The notes beneath the pieces were generated by a model, which was not told where the DNA came from, did not search any database, and saw only the letters and a list, made by a program, of their open reading frames with translations. Position numbers and translations under genes: made by a program. 7,416 bases of DNA from an uncultured bacterium (GTDB taxonomy: Bacteria > Verrucomicrobiota > Kiritimatiellia > CAIKKV01), in contig CAIKKV010000673.1 of assembly GCA_903828035.1 (NCBI GenBank), positions 1-7,416 of the forward strand. The letters are read 5' to 3'. Below are positions 1 through 6,634 of this stretch, piece after piece (the first letter of the stretch is position 1; the number at the start of each line of letters is the position of its first letter).

Positions 1-884
1 CCATGGGTGAGGTCGCCGATAATCCGGTACTCCGTATGGTACGGGCCCATGGGCGACGGCGTGCCGGGCGGGACCGACACATTCCGCGTCACGCCCATCA
101 GGCTGGAAACCGCCTCCCGCTCCGTTCGAGGGGCGGCCAGGCCTGAAAGAAAGTAGGAGGCCCGCAGGAAGCGGTCGGCCGGGCTCACGCTCCCGAAGGC
201 GCCCGCATCAACGGTCTTCGAAAAATCCTGCCTTCCCAAAAGCGCCAGCTGGTCGTCATAAGGCGGATCGTTGGTCATCACCTTGTACTTCCGGCCGTGA
301 TGGACAACCCGCCGGCCCTCGATGAACTCGATGATCGCCGAATCCCCGCTCGCATCCTCGATGGCCAGGTGCAGCGCCGTGGCGGCCCCCCGCGCTTCCG
401 CCATCACGAGCTGAATGCCGTCCATGGCCGCCAGTGCCTCCGGGACGGTGGCCGCCCGGTCGAGCAGGTACTGCGCCCACAAGCCGGCCTGGAGGCCGGG
501 CTTGCCCGCATTGCGCGGCCCGTAATCGGCGGCCGTGAAATACTGCAGGTGCGCGGCCAGCCCGCATTCATTGATGCCGTCCGCGGCCCCCAGCCCATAC
601 ATGGTGGTCACCAGGCTACCGTATTTGGAAATCCAGCGCAGCGGATTCTCCCGCACCACCTGCTCCGGCCCCAGCCGGCCTCCATCACGCGCCATGCCGC
701 GTGGAAAAACAGTCAGCACCGGCTCGGTGGAGCCCGGCCAGTCCATGGTTCGCCCGACCACGACCGCCATCGTGTTGTCGTTCCATAAAATCCGGGAGCA
801 GGCCGAAGCCGATCCGGCTGAGAGGACCGCTCCCGCCATAAACAGGATCGCTTGTCGCGCGACCCGAACTTTCCTGAAAACCAC
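1..884 (-). CDS. Exported linear amide C-N hydrolase, choloylglycine hydrolase family (3' end beyond window)
   Basis: This is an Ntn-hydrolase of the family that includes bile salt hydrolase, penicillin V acylase and some acyl-homoserine-lactone acylases; these cleave a linear amide bond with an N-terminal Cys. The gene runs off the left edge; 294 residues are visible and perhaps 30-60 are missing. The start is a GTG at 884, four bases after AGGAGA (889-894). Residues 1-28 form a Sec signal peptide (basic start, hydrophobic core, ASA before the cut). Cleavage exposes Cys29, so signal removal would also create the catalytic N-terminus. Family residues appear in order: Cys29, Arg45 and Asp48 (GRTMDW), Asn105 (GINECG), Asn205 (TNDP) and Arg238 (ADRFLR). 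The visible end (EYRIIGDLTH) matches the region before the final YYF-type strand. It is the last visible gene of the run, 82 bp after the lyase gene. The family call is firm; the substrate is unknown. Periplasmic location is inferred. Confidence 0.9.
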   Translation of the reverse strand, partial: MVFRKVRVARQAILFMAGAVLSAGSASACSRILWNDNTMAVVVGRTMDWPGSTEPVLTVFPRGMARDGGRLGPEQVVRENPLRWISKYGSLVTTMYGLGAADGINECGLAAHLQYFTAADYGPRNAGKPGLQAGLWAQYLLDRAATVPEALAAMDGIQLVMAEARGAATALHLAIEDASGDSAIIEFIEGRRVVHHGRKYKVMTNDPPYDDQLALLGRQDFSKTVDAGAFGSVSPADRFLRASYFLSGLAAPRTEREAVSSLMGVTRNVSVPPGTPSPMGPYHTEYRIIGDLTH

Positions 885-888
885 GGCG

Positions 889-897
889 TCTCCTTTT
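889..897 (-). promoter_or_regulatory. Ribosome binding site that fixes the GTG start of the amidase gene
   Basis: The minus strand reads AAAAGGAGA, then four bases, then GTG at 884. An ATG lies just upstream (900-898), but its frame gives an Arg-rich peptide without a signal sequence or family motifs. The GTG frame gives a clean signal peptide and all the catalytic residues, so the GTG is chosen. Confidence 0.75.
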
Positions 898-922
898 CAT
901 CAGGCTCCGCGCCCATAAGGAA

Positions 923-951
923 ATCATACCATGGAAACCGGAAAAAGTCGC
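923..951 (-). promoter_or_regulatory. Possible internal promoter before the amidase gene
   Basis: The minus strand has TATGAT (928-923, five of six to the -10 consensus). Seventeen bases upstream is GCGACT (951-946), which shares only GAC with the -35 consensus. Transcription would start near 916 and give a leader of about 30 bases with the ribosome binding site. It lies in the 82-bp gap after the lyase gene, the widest gap within the four-gene run. The weak -35 box makes this tentative. Confidence 0.25.
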
Positions 952-966
952 GCCTAAAATAAGCTT

Positions 967-1887
967 TTAGCCTTCCGTCCATTGCGGAAACCGGCTTTTC
1001 AGCGCCTGCTGGAAAACGGAAAACTCCTCATCCGACGCGCCCTGGTAGGGGGGTAGCAGGCGCAGGGGGAAATCGGGAAGCGCGGCCTTGACGAACAGCT
1101 TGTCGTAGGCGCCGTCCATGTGCGCGCCGGATTTGACGCTCTGCAGGACAAGCTCCAGCAGCTCGCTGTACTCCCGGGCCGCCGCGGCGATGGCCTCCCT
1201 GTCTTGCCGCCGCGCCGCCTCGAAAAATGCCCGAGCCCGCCGGGGATTCAAGGCGCCGAGGGAAACCAACAGCCCCGCATCTCCGAACAGGCTCGCCATG
1301 GAAAAATCCAGCTCGGTCATGAAATGACAAAGCTCGGGGGCGTGCCGAAGCAGCCCCAGGATCTGCGCGGGCGCATTTCCCCCGCTTTTCGTCGCCACCA
1401 GGTTCGCGTGCCGCGCCGCCACCTCGGCATATTCCCTGCCCGTCATCTTGCGCAGTCCGCGAAGCAGGTTGTAGTGCAGGAACTCGCAAGCCGGATAGGC
1501 GCCCAGGATGGCGTCGAAAAACAGCTGCATCTCGCGGTTGTTCACCGCGCCCCAGGAGGGGAAGCTGATTTGAAACGACCGGAAGCCCAGCTCCAGCCCC
1601 ATCTCGATCCGCGCCTTCACCTGGGGGACCGACAGGCCGATCACCCCCAGCTGGCATAAGCCGCCGCCCGACTTCATCTCGTCGAAGAACGTTCCGGCAA
1701 CGGCCCGGAATTGGCGGTCATCCACCGCGTGTCCCTCTCCGGCCGTGCCGAACACGTAAAGGTCCTTCAATCCCTTGCCCTGCAGATCGCGCACGACGCG
1801 GCGGAACCGCGCCTCGTCGAACTCGAAGCGCTCCGTCCACGGCACACAGACTGTTCCCAGTATCCGCGGCTCCATCCTCATGCTCAT
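967..1887 (-). CDS. Dihydrodipicolinate synthase / N-acetylneuraminate lyase family protein
   Basis: A 306-residue class I (Schiff-base) aldolase or lyase of the DapA/NanA family, the usual family length, with an expected TIM-barrel fold in the cytoplasm. The signatures are GTAGEG at 47-52 (the GTTGE-type carboxylate loop), Tyr139 in HYN (catalytic Tyr) and Lys167 in TKSGG (Schiff-base Lys). The motif after Tyr139 is YNLL rather than the YNxP of typical dihydrodipicolinate synthase, and the second Thr of the loop is Ala. A role in lysine synthesis is therefore unlikely; cleavage or formation of a 2-keto sugar acid is more plausible. The C-terminus (YDKLF, then PLRLLPPYQ) also looks like the lyase side of the family. 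It starts 56 bp after the Gfo/Idh/MocA gene, which suggests they share a pathway. ATG codons at 1887 and 1881 are both possible starts. The substrate is not determined. Confidence 0.85.
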   Translation of the reverse strand: MSMRMEPRILGTVCVPWTERFEFDEARFRRVVRDLQGKGLKDLYVFGTAGEGHAVDDRQFRAVAGTFFDEMKSGGGLCQLGVIGLSVPQVKARIEMGLELGFRSFQISFPSWGAVNNREMQLFFDAILGAYPACEFLHYNLLRGLRKMTGREYAEVAARHANLVATKSGGNAPAQILGLLRHAPELCHFMTELDFSMASLFGDAGLLVSLGALNPRRARAFFEAARRQDREAIAAAAREYSELLELVLQSVKSGAHMDGAYDKLFVKAALPDFPLRLLPPYQGASDEEFSVFQQALKSRFPQWTEG

Positions 1888-1890
1888 GGA

Positions 1891-1899
1891 CTCCCCCTT
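1891..1899 (-). promoter_or_regulatory. Ribosome binding site of the lyase gene; start ambiguous
   Basis: The minus strand carries AAGGGGGAG at 1899-1891. The ATG at 1887 follows its GGAG by only three bases, and the ATG at 1881 (Met3) follows by nine. The second spacing is closer to the usual optimum, so the protein may be two residues shorter. The catalytic residues are unaffected. Confidence 0.55.
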
Positions 1900-1943
1900 C
1901 GCTCATAGGTAACGCTGATATCCCAGGGTCGCGGCCGGCTCGC

Positions 1944-3296
1944 CTAGGCCTTGTCCGCCGGCTTCTTTTCCGGCAGCGGGATCGGCTCATCCCAGGACGG
2001 GGTCGGCGGATAGTCGGGCAGCGGAAGCCCGGGCACGAGCGCCGCCACATCCACGACGCGCCGCTCCTTCATCGAGATATTCGCGGCGATGCCGGTCAGG
2101 ATCGACCAGCCGCCGGCGCGATAGTCGGCGCGCAGCCCCAGCGGGTCCGGCGGCGGATCCGGGCGGAACAGGTCGGTCATCAGGCGCGCGTCGCCGCCTC
2201 CGTGGCCGCCGCTGCTGTCGGCCGGAGTCACGGCATAGGGCGTGCCGAAATGGGGCCAGACGCGGATGGCAACCCCCTTGACCTCGCCGGGCGTCGAGCC
2301 GTCGCCGAAGGCGCCGACCCCCTCCCGGGCGGAATGCTCCAGCCGGCCCTTGGTGCCGTTGAAGGCGATCTCATACCCTTCCCACGGCGTGAAGGCGTTC
2401 AGGGAATAGGACATGCGGATGCCGCTGCGATACTCCACCGCGAGATTCATCGTGTCTTCGATGTCGATCGCCGGGCTGAAGACGCACTGGTCGCGGAAAT
2501 AGCCGTCGTAATGCTCCTGATCCAGGTACATCTTCTTCATGGAGGCGTGCGCCGCCATGTCCAGGTAGAAGGGACAGCGGCCGGATTCGGGGCAGCCGTG
2601 ACACCGGGCTCCGCGGCGGGTCAGGCCATAGCGCTCGGCCTGTTGCGGGGTGTAGAACTGCCGGGCGCCCGTGGCCGAGATGGTGGCCGGCACGTCGTTG
2701 ATCCACCAGTTGACCGCGTCGAAATGGTGGGTGGCCTTGTGCACCATGAGCCCCCCGCTGAACTCCTTGTTCCGGTGCCAGCGGCGGAAATAATCGGCCC
2801 CGTGGCTGGTGTTGAGCAGCCAGCGGAACTCGACCGAGAGGATCCGGCCGACCACGCCCGACTGGAGCAGCTCCTTGACCTGCATCCGGGGCGGCGAGTA
2901 GCGCATGTTGAAGGTGACGCGCACCTGCCGGCCCGTCCGCTTGACGGCCGCCAGGATGGCCTTGCACTTTTCCACGTCCGTCGTCATCGGCTTTTCGCAG
3001 ATCACATCGCAGCCCGCCTCGAGCGCCCGGATCACATACTCGTCATGCGTGCTGTCGCGGGTGGTCACCACCACCAGGTTGGCCTTCAACTCGCGGATCC
3101 GTGCCTCGAATTGATCCGGGGGGAAACCCGGAACCTCGAGCCCCTTTTTCAGCAGGGCTTCTTGATAAACTTCGATCCGCCCCGGATTCGTGTCACACAG
3201 GCCGACCAGCGACACCACGCCCGGAAAACCAACCGCCGCGGAGTCGCGATAATCCTGCCCGCGCCCCCCCGTTCCCACCTGAATCACACGTTGCAT
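1944..3296 (-). CDS. Gfo/Idh/MocA family NAD(P)-dependent oxidoreductase with Cys triad
   Basis: A 450-residue cytoplasmic oxidoreductase. Residues 1-120 form a Rossmann domain with GTGGRG (8-13), a CDTN strand end and the family EKP motif (CEKPMT, Lys at 102). The C-terminal alpha/beta domain holds HKATHHFD (186-193), where the family's catalytic His lies. An insertion carries three cysteines, CHGCPESGRCPFY (Cys232, Cys235, Cys241), which could bind a metal. Near the C-terminus is GGHGGGD. From memory, HKxTHHFD and the Cys-rich CPFY stretch recur together in one Gfo/Idh/MocA subfamily acting on sugars or inositol-like polyols. The gene is 21 bp after the secreted protein gene, and the lyase follows, so all three are probably cotranscribed. 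I start at the ATG at 3296 because AGGA lies five bases before it; the in-frame ATG at 3302 overlaps that site. The substrate is unknown. Confidence 0.88.
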   Translation of the reverse strand: MQRVIQVGTGGRGQDYRDSAAVGFPGVVSLVGLCDTNPGRIEVYQEALLKKGLEVPGFPPDQFEARIRELKANLVVVTTRDSTHDEYVIRALEAGCDVICEKPMTTDVEKCKAILAAVKRTGRQVRVTFNMRYSPPRMQVKELLQSGVVGRILSVEFRWLLNTSHGADYFRRWHRNKEFSGGLMVHKATHHFDAVNWWINDVPATISATGARQFYTPQQAERYGLTRRGARCHGCPESGRCPFYLDMAAHASMKKMYLDQEHYDGYFRDQCVFSPAIDIEDTMNLAVEYRSGIRMSYSLNAFTPWEGYEIAFNGTKGRLEHSAREGVGAFGDGSTPGEVKGVAIRVWPHFGTPYAVTPADSSGGHGGGDARLMTDLFRPDPPPDPLGLRADYRAGGWSILTGIAANISMKERRVVDVAALVPGLPLPDYPPTPSWDEPIPLPEKKPADKA

Positions 3297-3301
3297 GTTC
3301 A

Positions 3302-3307
3302 TCCTTT
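3302..3307 (-). promoter_or_regulatory. Ribosome binding site that favours the second ATG of the oxidoreductase gene
   Basis: The minus strand reads AAAGGATGAACATG from 3307 to 3294. The Shine-Dalgarno-like AAAGGA overlaps the first ATG (3302) and sits five bases before the second (3296). The protein from the second ATG begins MQRVIQVGTGG, with the Rossmann glycine motif at a normal distance from the N-terminus. Confidence 0.6.
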
Positions 3308-3317
3308 CAGACAGCTT

Positions 3318-5408
3318 CTACTTTTCGATCACAATCGCATCCGCCAGGTCCACGCACGGGACCCGGATCGTCAGGACAGTCCCGTTCCGGCTGCTCTCCA
3401 GCCCCCGGGGAAAGGCGTACGACCAGACCCGGCCCACGCGGGTCAGTCCGTCGATCTCCACCGTCACGGCCTCCGCCACGCCCGCCTGCTGGCGGCCGGG
3501 GTTCACCACCGTCACCACCGTGCCTTCGCTGCCGGTCAGGCGGTTGAACACCAGGTGCGCCTTGTCGGCCCTGATATCGGGACGGATTCCGGCCTTCGCC
3601 AATTCTGCCGCGAGCCGCGCGTCGTTTGCAGGGGAAAGCCGCAGCCCGCCCTTCATCACCCAGCCGGCAATGGCGTCCGCAGCCGCGGCGTCCCGAATGC
3701 CGCCGCAAACGGCCAGGGCTTTATAGCGGGGCAGATACCCGTTCCTCGCATCGGCCTCGGAAATCAGGTCCACACGGTAGCCGGCCTCGCGCAAGGCCGC
3801 GTAGGCGATCTCGTGCGCCGCCCGCGCCTCGCGATCCTCGCCGGAAAGCAACACGGCCACCGGGGCATCCACGGCCCTGGCCGGCTCGAGCCATTTTTCG
3901 GTGGCGGCGGCCATATCGCTGGCCCGCCGCATGACCTTCAGCAGCGGCATCGCCGTTCGGAGGTTGAGGCCGCCTCCGACTCCATCTCCGAAGGGCTGAA
4001 CCCCGCCCCACATCACATCCTTCGCGTTCTGCCCCCAGGCCCCGACCACGTCCTGAAGCCGTTTCCCGGGCGTCCGATCCGCCCGGCGATCAAGTTGAAG
4101 CCGGAGCCTCTCCCCTGCCCCATACTTGACATCGCACTTGCGGCGGCCAAGGGAAAATTCGACTTCCAGTCCGGACGCCGCGGACGCGCCCTTGAAAAGC
4201 GACTCCGGTTCGCCCGTCCTCCCCTTCTCCGGCTCCGCATTGAAGCCAAGCGCTTTCCTGAAAAGCGCACCGGCATCCCCGGCCCACGCGGGATCCGCAT
4301 CCGGGTCCTCCGCGCCCGCCGCACAGGAAAACCGCATCCGGGCGGGAGACGCCTCGACAAGGCGGGGTTCGCGATTCAGCTCGTCCGCGAGACTCCGGTA
4401 GAGGTCCCCCAGCGGCCGGCTCCAGGCCAACCCCTCGTCCGTTTTCAAATCGGGCTGCAGAAGAATAGCGAGCCGGCGATAGCCCTCCCGCGTTGAAGCC
4501 ACGAAGGTTTTCGCCACCGCCTTGTCCGACGGGGCGAGCGCCACGTCCACGGCAAAGGGAATAAACACGGGCGGATTCGTGACCGCTTGACCCGTCACCG
4601 GATCGACCGCCATGGCCTCCGTGAAAAATGTAGACGCGTTTTCGACTTTCAGACAAGACCCGACATCCATCCACACGCTTGTCTCGCCCGGTTTCAGCGG
4701 CTCCTTGAACTGGTGCGAGGCGATCTCCCCGCCCGCCTCCCCCCCGGCCAGGGACCACGCCATCCGTGCAGGGCAGGGCGCCTCGGGATAAACCCGGAAC
4801 CGCATGAAGACATGATTGGCGCGGCGCAATTCGTCCAGCATCAGGGAAACCGAAAGCGGGGCGGGATCGGAGGTCAGCATCAGGACGTCGATCGACCGGA
4901 TGCCGGCCGGCTCGGGGCTCGCGGCCTTGGTGATCCGGAGGCGATAGCGCCCTGTTTGCAAGGCGACCTCATAGCCCTCGACACTCTCGCCCTCGCCACA
5001 CCTTAGGCCGTAGGTTTTACGGAAGACTTCACGCCGAATCAAGCCGTTTTGCCGGAGCGCCACATCAAATGCAGCGTTGGAACTCGACGGGCATTCGTAT
5101 TTGGCCCACAGCTTGTAGGTGCCGTTGCTGGGCACCTCGATCGTGGCCGTCAGCTTGGCAGGGTTGTCGCCCGCATCGGTCATCGCCGTCCGGGTGCGAC
5201 TCTGGCCATGCCCGCCGAAGCTGCCGACCCGCCAGTCGGGGCTCGCGCCGCCGGATCCGCCAGGCGCGAGGCCCTTCATCTCCTCGGCCTCCACGATGAG
5301 GCGCGTGACGCCGTCGGGCCCGACCGGAGACGTCCAGTCCGGCCGGTCGTCCGCGGCAAAAGAAAGCGCGGCGATCAGCCCCAGGCCCGTTATCCATGGC
5401 GTTTTCAT
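3318..5408 (-). CDS. Secreted multidomain protein: carbohydrate-binding-like N-terminus, GH42-like C-terminal region
   Basis: A 696-residue protein I do not recognise as a named family. Residues 1-18 are a signal peptide (MKTPWITGLGLIAALSFA, cut before ADD). Residues 36-180 look like a beta-sandwich carbohydrate-binding module: VEAEEM, then NGTYKLWAKYE, then GRYRLRIT. Residues 186-300 look like a second beta domain. Residues 300-480 are not recognised. Residues 515-610 (APVAVLLSGEDREA, REAGYRVDLISEAD, YKALAVCGG) resemble the amidotransferase-like trimerisation domain of GH42 beta-galactosidases. Residues 615-696 form a C-terminal beta domain. No complete glycosidase TIM barrel fits in what remains, so binding or a non-enzymatic role is as likely as hydrolysis. 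I prefer the ATG at 5408, five bases after AAGGG (5418-5414); the ATG at 5447 adds 13 residues that spoil the signal peptide. Its stop is 21 bp before the oxidoreductase start. Domain calls are by eye. Confidence 0.7.
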   Translation of the reverse strand: MKTPWITGLGLIAALSFAADDRPDWTSPVGPDGVTRLIVEAEEMKGLAPGGSGGASPDWRVGSFGGHGQSRTRTAMTDAGDNPAKLTATIEVPSNGTYKLWAKYECPSSSNAAFDVALRQNGLIRREVFRKTYGLRCGEGESVEGYEVALQTGRYRLRITKAASPEPAGIRSIDVLMLTSDPAPLSVSLMLDELRRANHVFMRFRVYPEAPCPARMAWSLAGGEAGGEIASHQFKEPLKPGETSVWMDVGSCLKVENASTFFTEAMAVDPVTGQAVTNPPVFIPFAVDVALAPSDKAVAKTFVASTREGYRRLAILLQPDLKTDEGLAWSRPLGDLYRSLADELNREPRLVEASPARMRFSCAAGAEDPDADPAWAGDAGALFRKALGFNAEPEKGRTGEPESLFKGASAASGLEVEFSLGRRKCDVKYGAGERLRLQLDRRADRTPGKRLQDVVGAWGQNAKDVMWGGVQPFGDGVGGGLNLRTAMPLLKVMRRASDMAAATEKWLEPARAVDAPVAVLLSGEDREARAAHEIAYAALREAGYRVDLISEADARNGYLPRYKALAVCGGIRDAAAADAIAGWVMKGGLRLSPANDARLAAELAKAGIRPDIRADKAHLVFNRLTGSEGTVVTVVNPGRQQAGVAEAVTVEIDGLTRVGRVWSYAFPRGLESSRNGTVLTIRVPCVDLADAIVIEK

Positions 5409-5458
5409 GCAATCCCTTGTCAACCGGATCGTGTTCGCAAGCCTCAATGAAGCGGATT

Positions 5459-5487
5459 ACTTTAGGGCAAAGGCGAATCCAAGTCAA
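5459..5487 (-). promoter_or_regulatory. Probable sigma70-type promoter for the four-gene run
   Basis: The minus strand has TTGACT (5487-5482, five of six to the -35 consensus), a spacer of exactly 17 bases, and TAAAGT (5464-5459, four of six to the -10 consensus). Transcription would start near 5452, giving a leader of about 45 bases that contains the ribosome binding site of the secreted protein gene. The -35 box overlaps the stop codon (5486-5484) of the upstream oxidoreductase gene. This suggests the downstream four genes can be transcribed independently. The assignment rests on consensus match only. Confidence 0.5.
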
Positions 5488-6449
5488 CGGACGGAGCGCT
5501 TTGCCCGGATCACCACGCGGGTCGGGTGCAGCTCCTCTTCCAGCGAAAGGGGAAATGTCCCCGTTCCCGCCAGTTCATCGAGGTAACACTCGAACCAGTC
5601 GAGCGAGGGCTCCGCCGGCTGAAGCGGACCGCAGTCGCGCTCATCCAGGACGAGCCGCGTGCGGGAGCCGGCGTCGGTGGACTCCACAAATCCGGCTGTC
5701 CCGAAAACACGAACATGCTCATTGCTCCAGGAGCCGAAGCTCTTGTTCGGATTCAGGTAGTTGATGAGGGCCGAGGCCAGCCCCCCGTTGGACAGGCGCA
5801 TCATGATCTGCGCGGCCCGGCGGCACTGGCCCTGCGGCTCATGGTTGCCCAGCCGGGTCTCCATGGCCTCCGCGGACTCCGCCCGCAAGCCCGTGACGTG
5901 CTCGATGAACCGCACCGCGTGGACGCCGGCCTGCATCAGGAGCCCTCCGTCCAGCCCCTCATCCTGCGGCCGGTTGACATGCCACGGATAGGATTTCTGC
6001 GCCCAGGCCTGGACGACCGTTCCGATCGCTCCCCCGCGGACCAGACGGCCCATCTCCCGGTACGGCTGGTCGAACGCGGAGCCCGCCATCTCGTGGAACT
6101 TCCGCTTCCCCCGGACCGCGGCGGCCAGCACGGCGTCGAGCTGCTCCTCGGTGAGCGCGCAGGGCTTTTCCGCATACACATGCTTGCCCGCCTCGAGGCA
6201 GGCGATAGCCTCGCGCCACTGGTTATCGCGCCTCGGCGAGCAGAGGCTGACGAAGTCGAGCTCCGGATCGGCCAGCATGGCGTCCAGCGTGCCGTAATCC
6301 CGGGCGCCCGCGTCGTTCCGCAAGCCCTCGGATAGACGCTCCCGGGAAAATCCGGCAAATCCCCGACAGGCGGCGCGCGGGTTCGCCTCCAGATGCCGCG
6401 CAATCTGATGCCCGTTCACGCCGTATAAGCCGACCTGGATCTTGTTCAT
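5484..6449 (-). CDS. Gfo/Idh/MocA family oxidoreductase (short form)
   Basis: A 321-residue NAD(P)-binding oxidoreductase, at the short end of this family. The N-terminal Rossmann domain has GLYGVNG (7-13) after the first strand, a CSPRRD segment near residue 70, and the family EKP motif in YAEKP (Lys95). The C-terminal domain carries GGLLMQAGVHAVRF (168-181), with His177 at the catalytic His position. The usual Asp four residues before that His (GGxxxDxGxH) is Gln173 here, so the catalysed step may differ from that of a standard dehydrogenase. It lacks the Cys-rich insertion of the other oxidoreductase in this window and differs clearly from it in length and motifs, so the two are not a recent duplication. 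The ATG at 6449 has no good ribosome binding site, but the Rossmann motif begins right after it, so this start fits. The substrate is probably a sugar or polyol, by family only. Confidence 0.85.
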   Translation of the reverse strand: MNKIQVGLYGVNGHQIARHLEANPRAACRGFAGFSRERLSEGLRNDAGARDYGTLDAMLADPELDFVSLCSPRRDNQWREAIACLEAGKHVYAEKPCALTEEQLDAVLAAAVRGKRKFHEMAGSAFDQPYREMGRLVRGGAIGTVVQAWAQKSYPWHVNRPQDEGLDGGLLMQAGVHAVRFIEHVTGLRAESAEAMETRLGNHEPQGQCRRAAQIMMRLSNGGLASALINYLNPNKSFGSWSNEHVRVFGTAGFVESTDAGSRTRLVLDERDCGPLQPAEPSLDWFECYLDELAGTGTFPLSLEEELHPTRVVIRAKRSVR

Positions 6450-6526
6450 GGCGGTATCTTATCGCTTTTCCACCTGCCCTGCATCACGATTTTGGGGCAA
6501 TTTAATAGACCGCGTCATCGAAGGCG

Positions 6527-6585
6527 TCGCAGCGCTCCGCCCTCCGAATGCTTCGCGCCTTATACCGGAGGGGCGAGCGCTGCGA
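6527..6585. repeat. Long imperfect palindrome (possible REP-like or regulatory element)
   Basis: The 20-base arms at 6527-6546 and 6566-6585 pair at 18 of 20 positions around a 19-base loop. The only mismatch is an adjacent CG/GC swap in the middle of the stem. The stem is very GC-rich, and neither side is followed by a T tract, so it does not look like an intrinsic terminator. It stands about 10 bp from the end of the hcp terminator. It may be an extragenic palindromic repeat, a 5' leader structure of the oxidoreductase gene, or an operator; only one copy is visible. Confidence 0.6.
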
Positions 6586-6595
6586 GCCCTACCTG

Positions 6596-6634
6596 AAAAC
6601 AAAAAGGCGGCCGTCGCATCGCGCGACGGCCGCC
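6596..6634 (-). terminator. Rho-independent terminator of the hcp gene
   Basis: On the minus strand a perfect 12-bp GC-rich stem (arms 6634-6623 and 6617-6606) closes a five-base loop and is followed at once by TTTTTGTTTT (6605-6596). It begins 22 bases after the hcp stop codon. This is a textbook intrinsic terminator for leftward transcription and should separate hcp from the downstream genes. Confidence 0.9.

Noticed and set aside
297..788. Plus-strand open frames within the left-edge amidase gene
   Set aside because: The minus-strand frame from the GTG at 884 encodes a complete set of Ntn-hydrolase residues without a break, so the plus-strand frames are shadows.
954..970. A/T-rich inverted repeat at the lyase stop codon (CTAAAA and TTTTAG arms) as a terminator
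   Set aside because: The stem is six pairs, almost all A-T, overlaps the stop codon and lacks a following T tract, so it is too weak to call.
1120..1659. A 179-codon open frame on the plus strand within the lyase gene
   Set aside because: The minus-strand frame holds the Tyr and Lys catalytic motifs; the plus-strand product looks like a GC-driven shadow.
2202..4496. A 764-codon open frame on the plus strand, antisense to the longer oxidoreductase and the secreted protein
   Set aside because: The product is rich in Arg, Pro, His and Gly without motifs. It covers two minus-strand genes with clear family motifs and start signals. Long antisense frames are expected in GC-rich coding DNA.
5526..6335. 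A 269-codon open frame on the plus strand within the short oxidoreductase gene
   Set aside because: It is antisense to an unmistakable Rossmann and EKP-motif protein, has low-complexity composition, and shows no domain.
1944..6449. The two Gfo/Idh/MocA genes as a tandem duplication
   Set aside because: They differ in length (450 versus 321 residues), in their catalytic-region motifs (HKATHHFD versus MQAGVHAVRF), and in the Cys insertion, so recent duplication is not supported.
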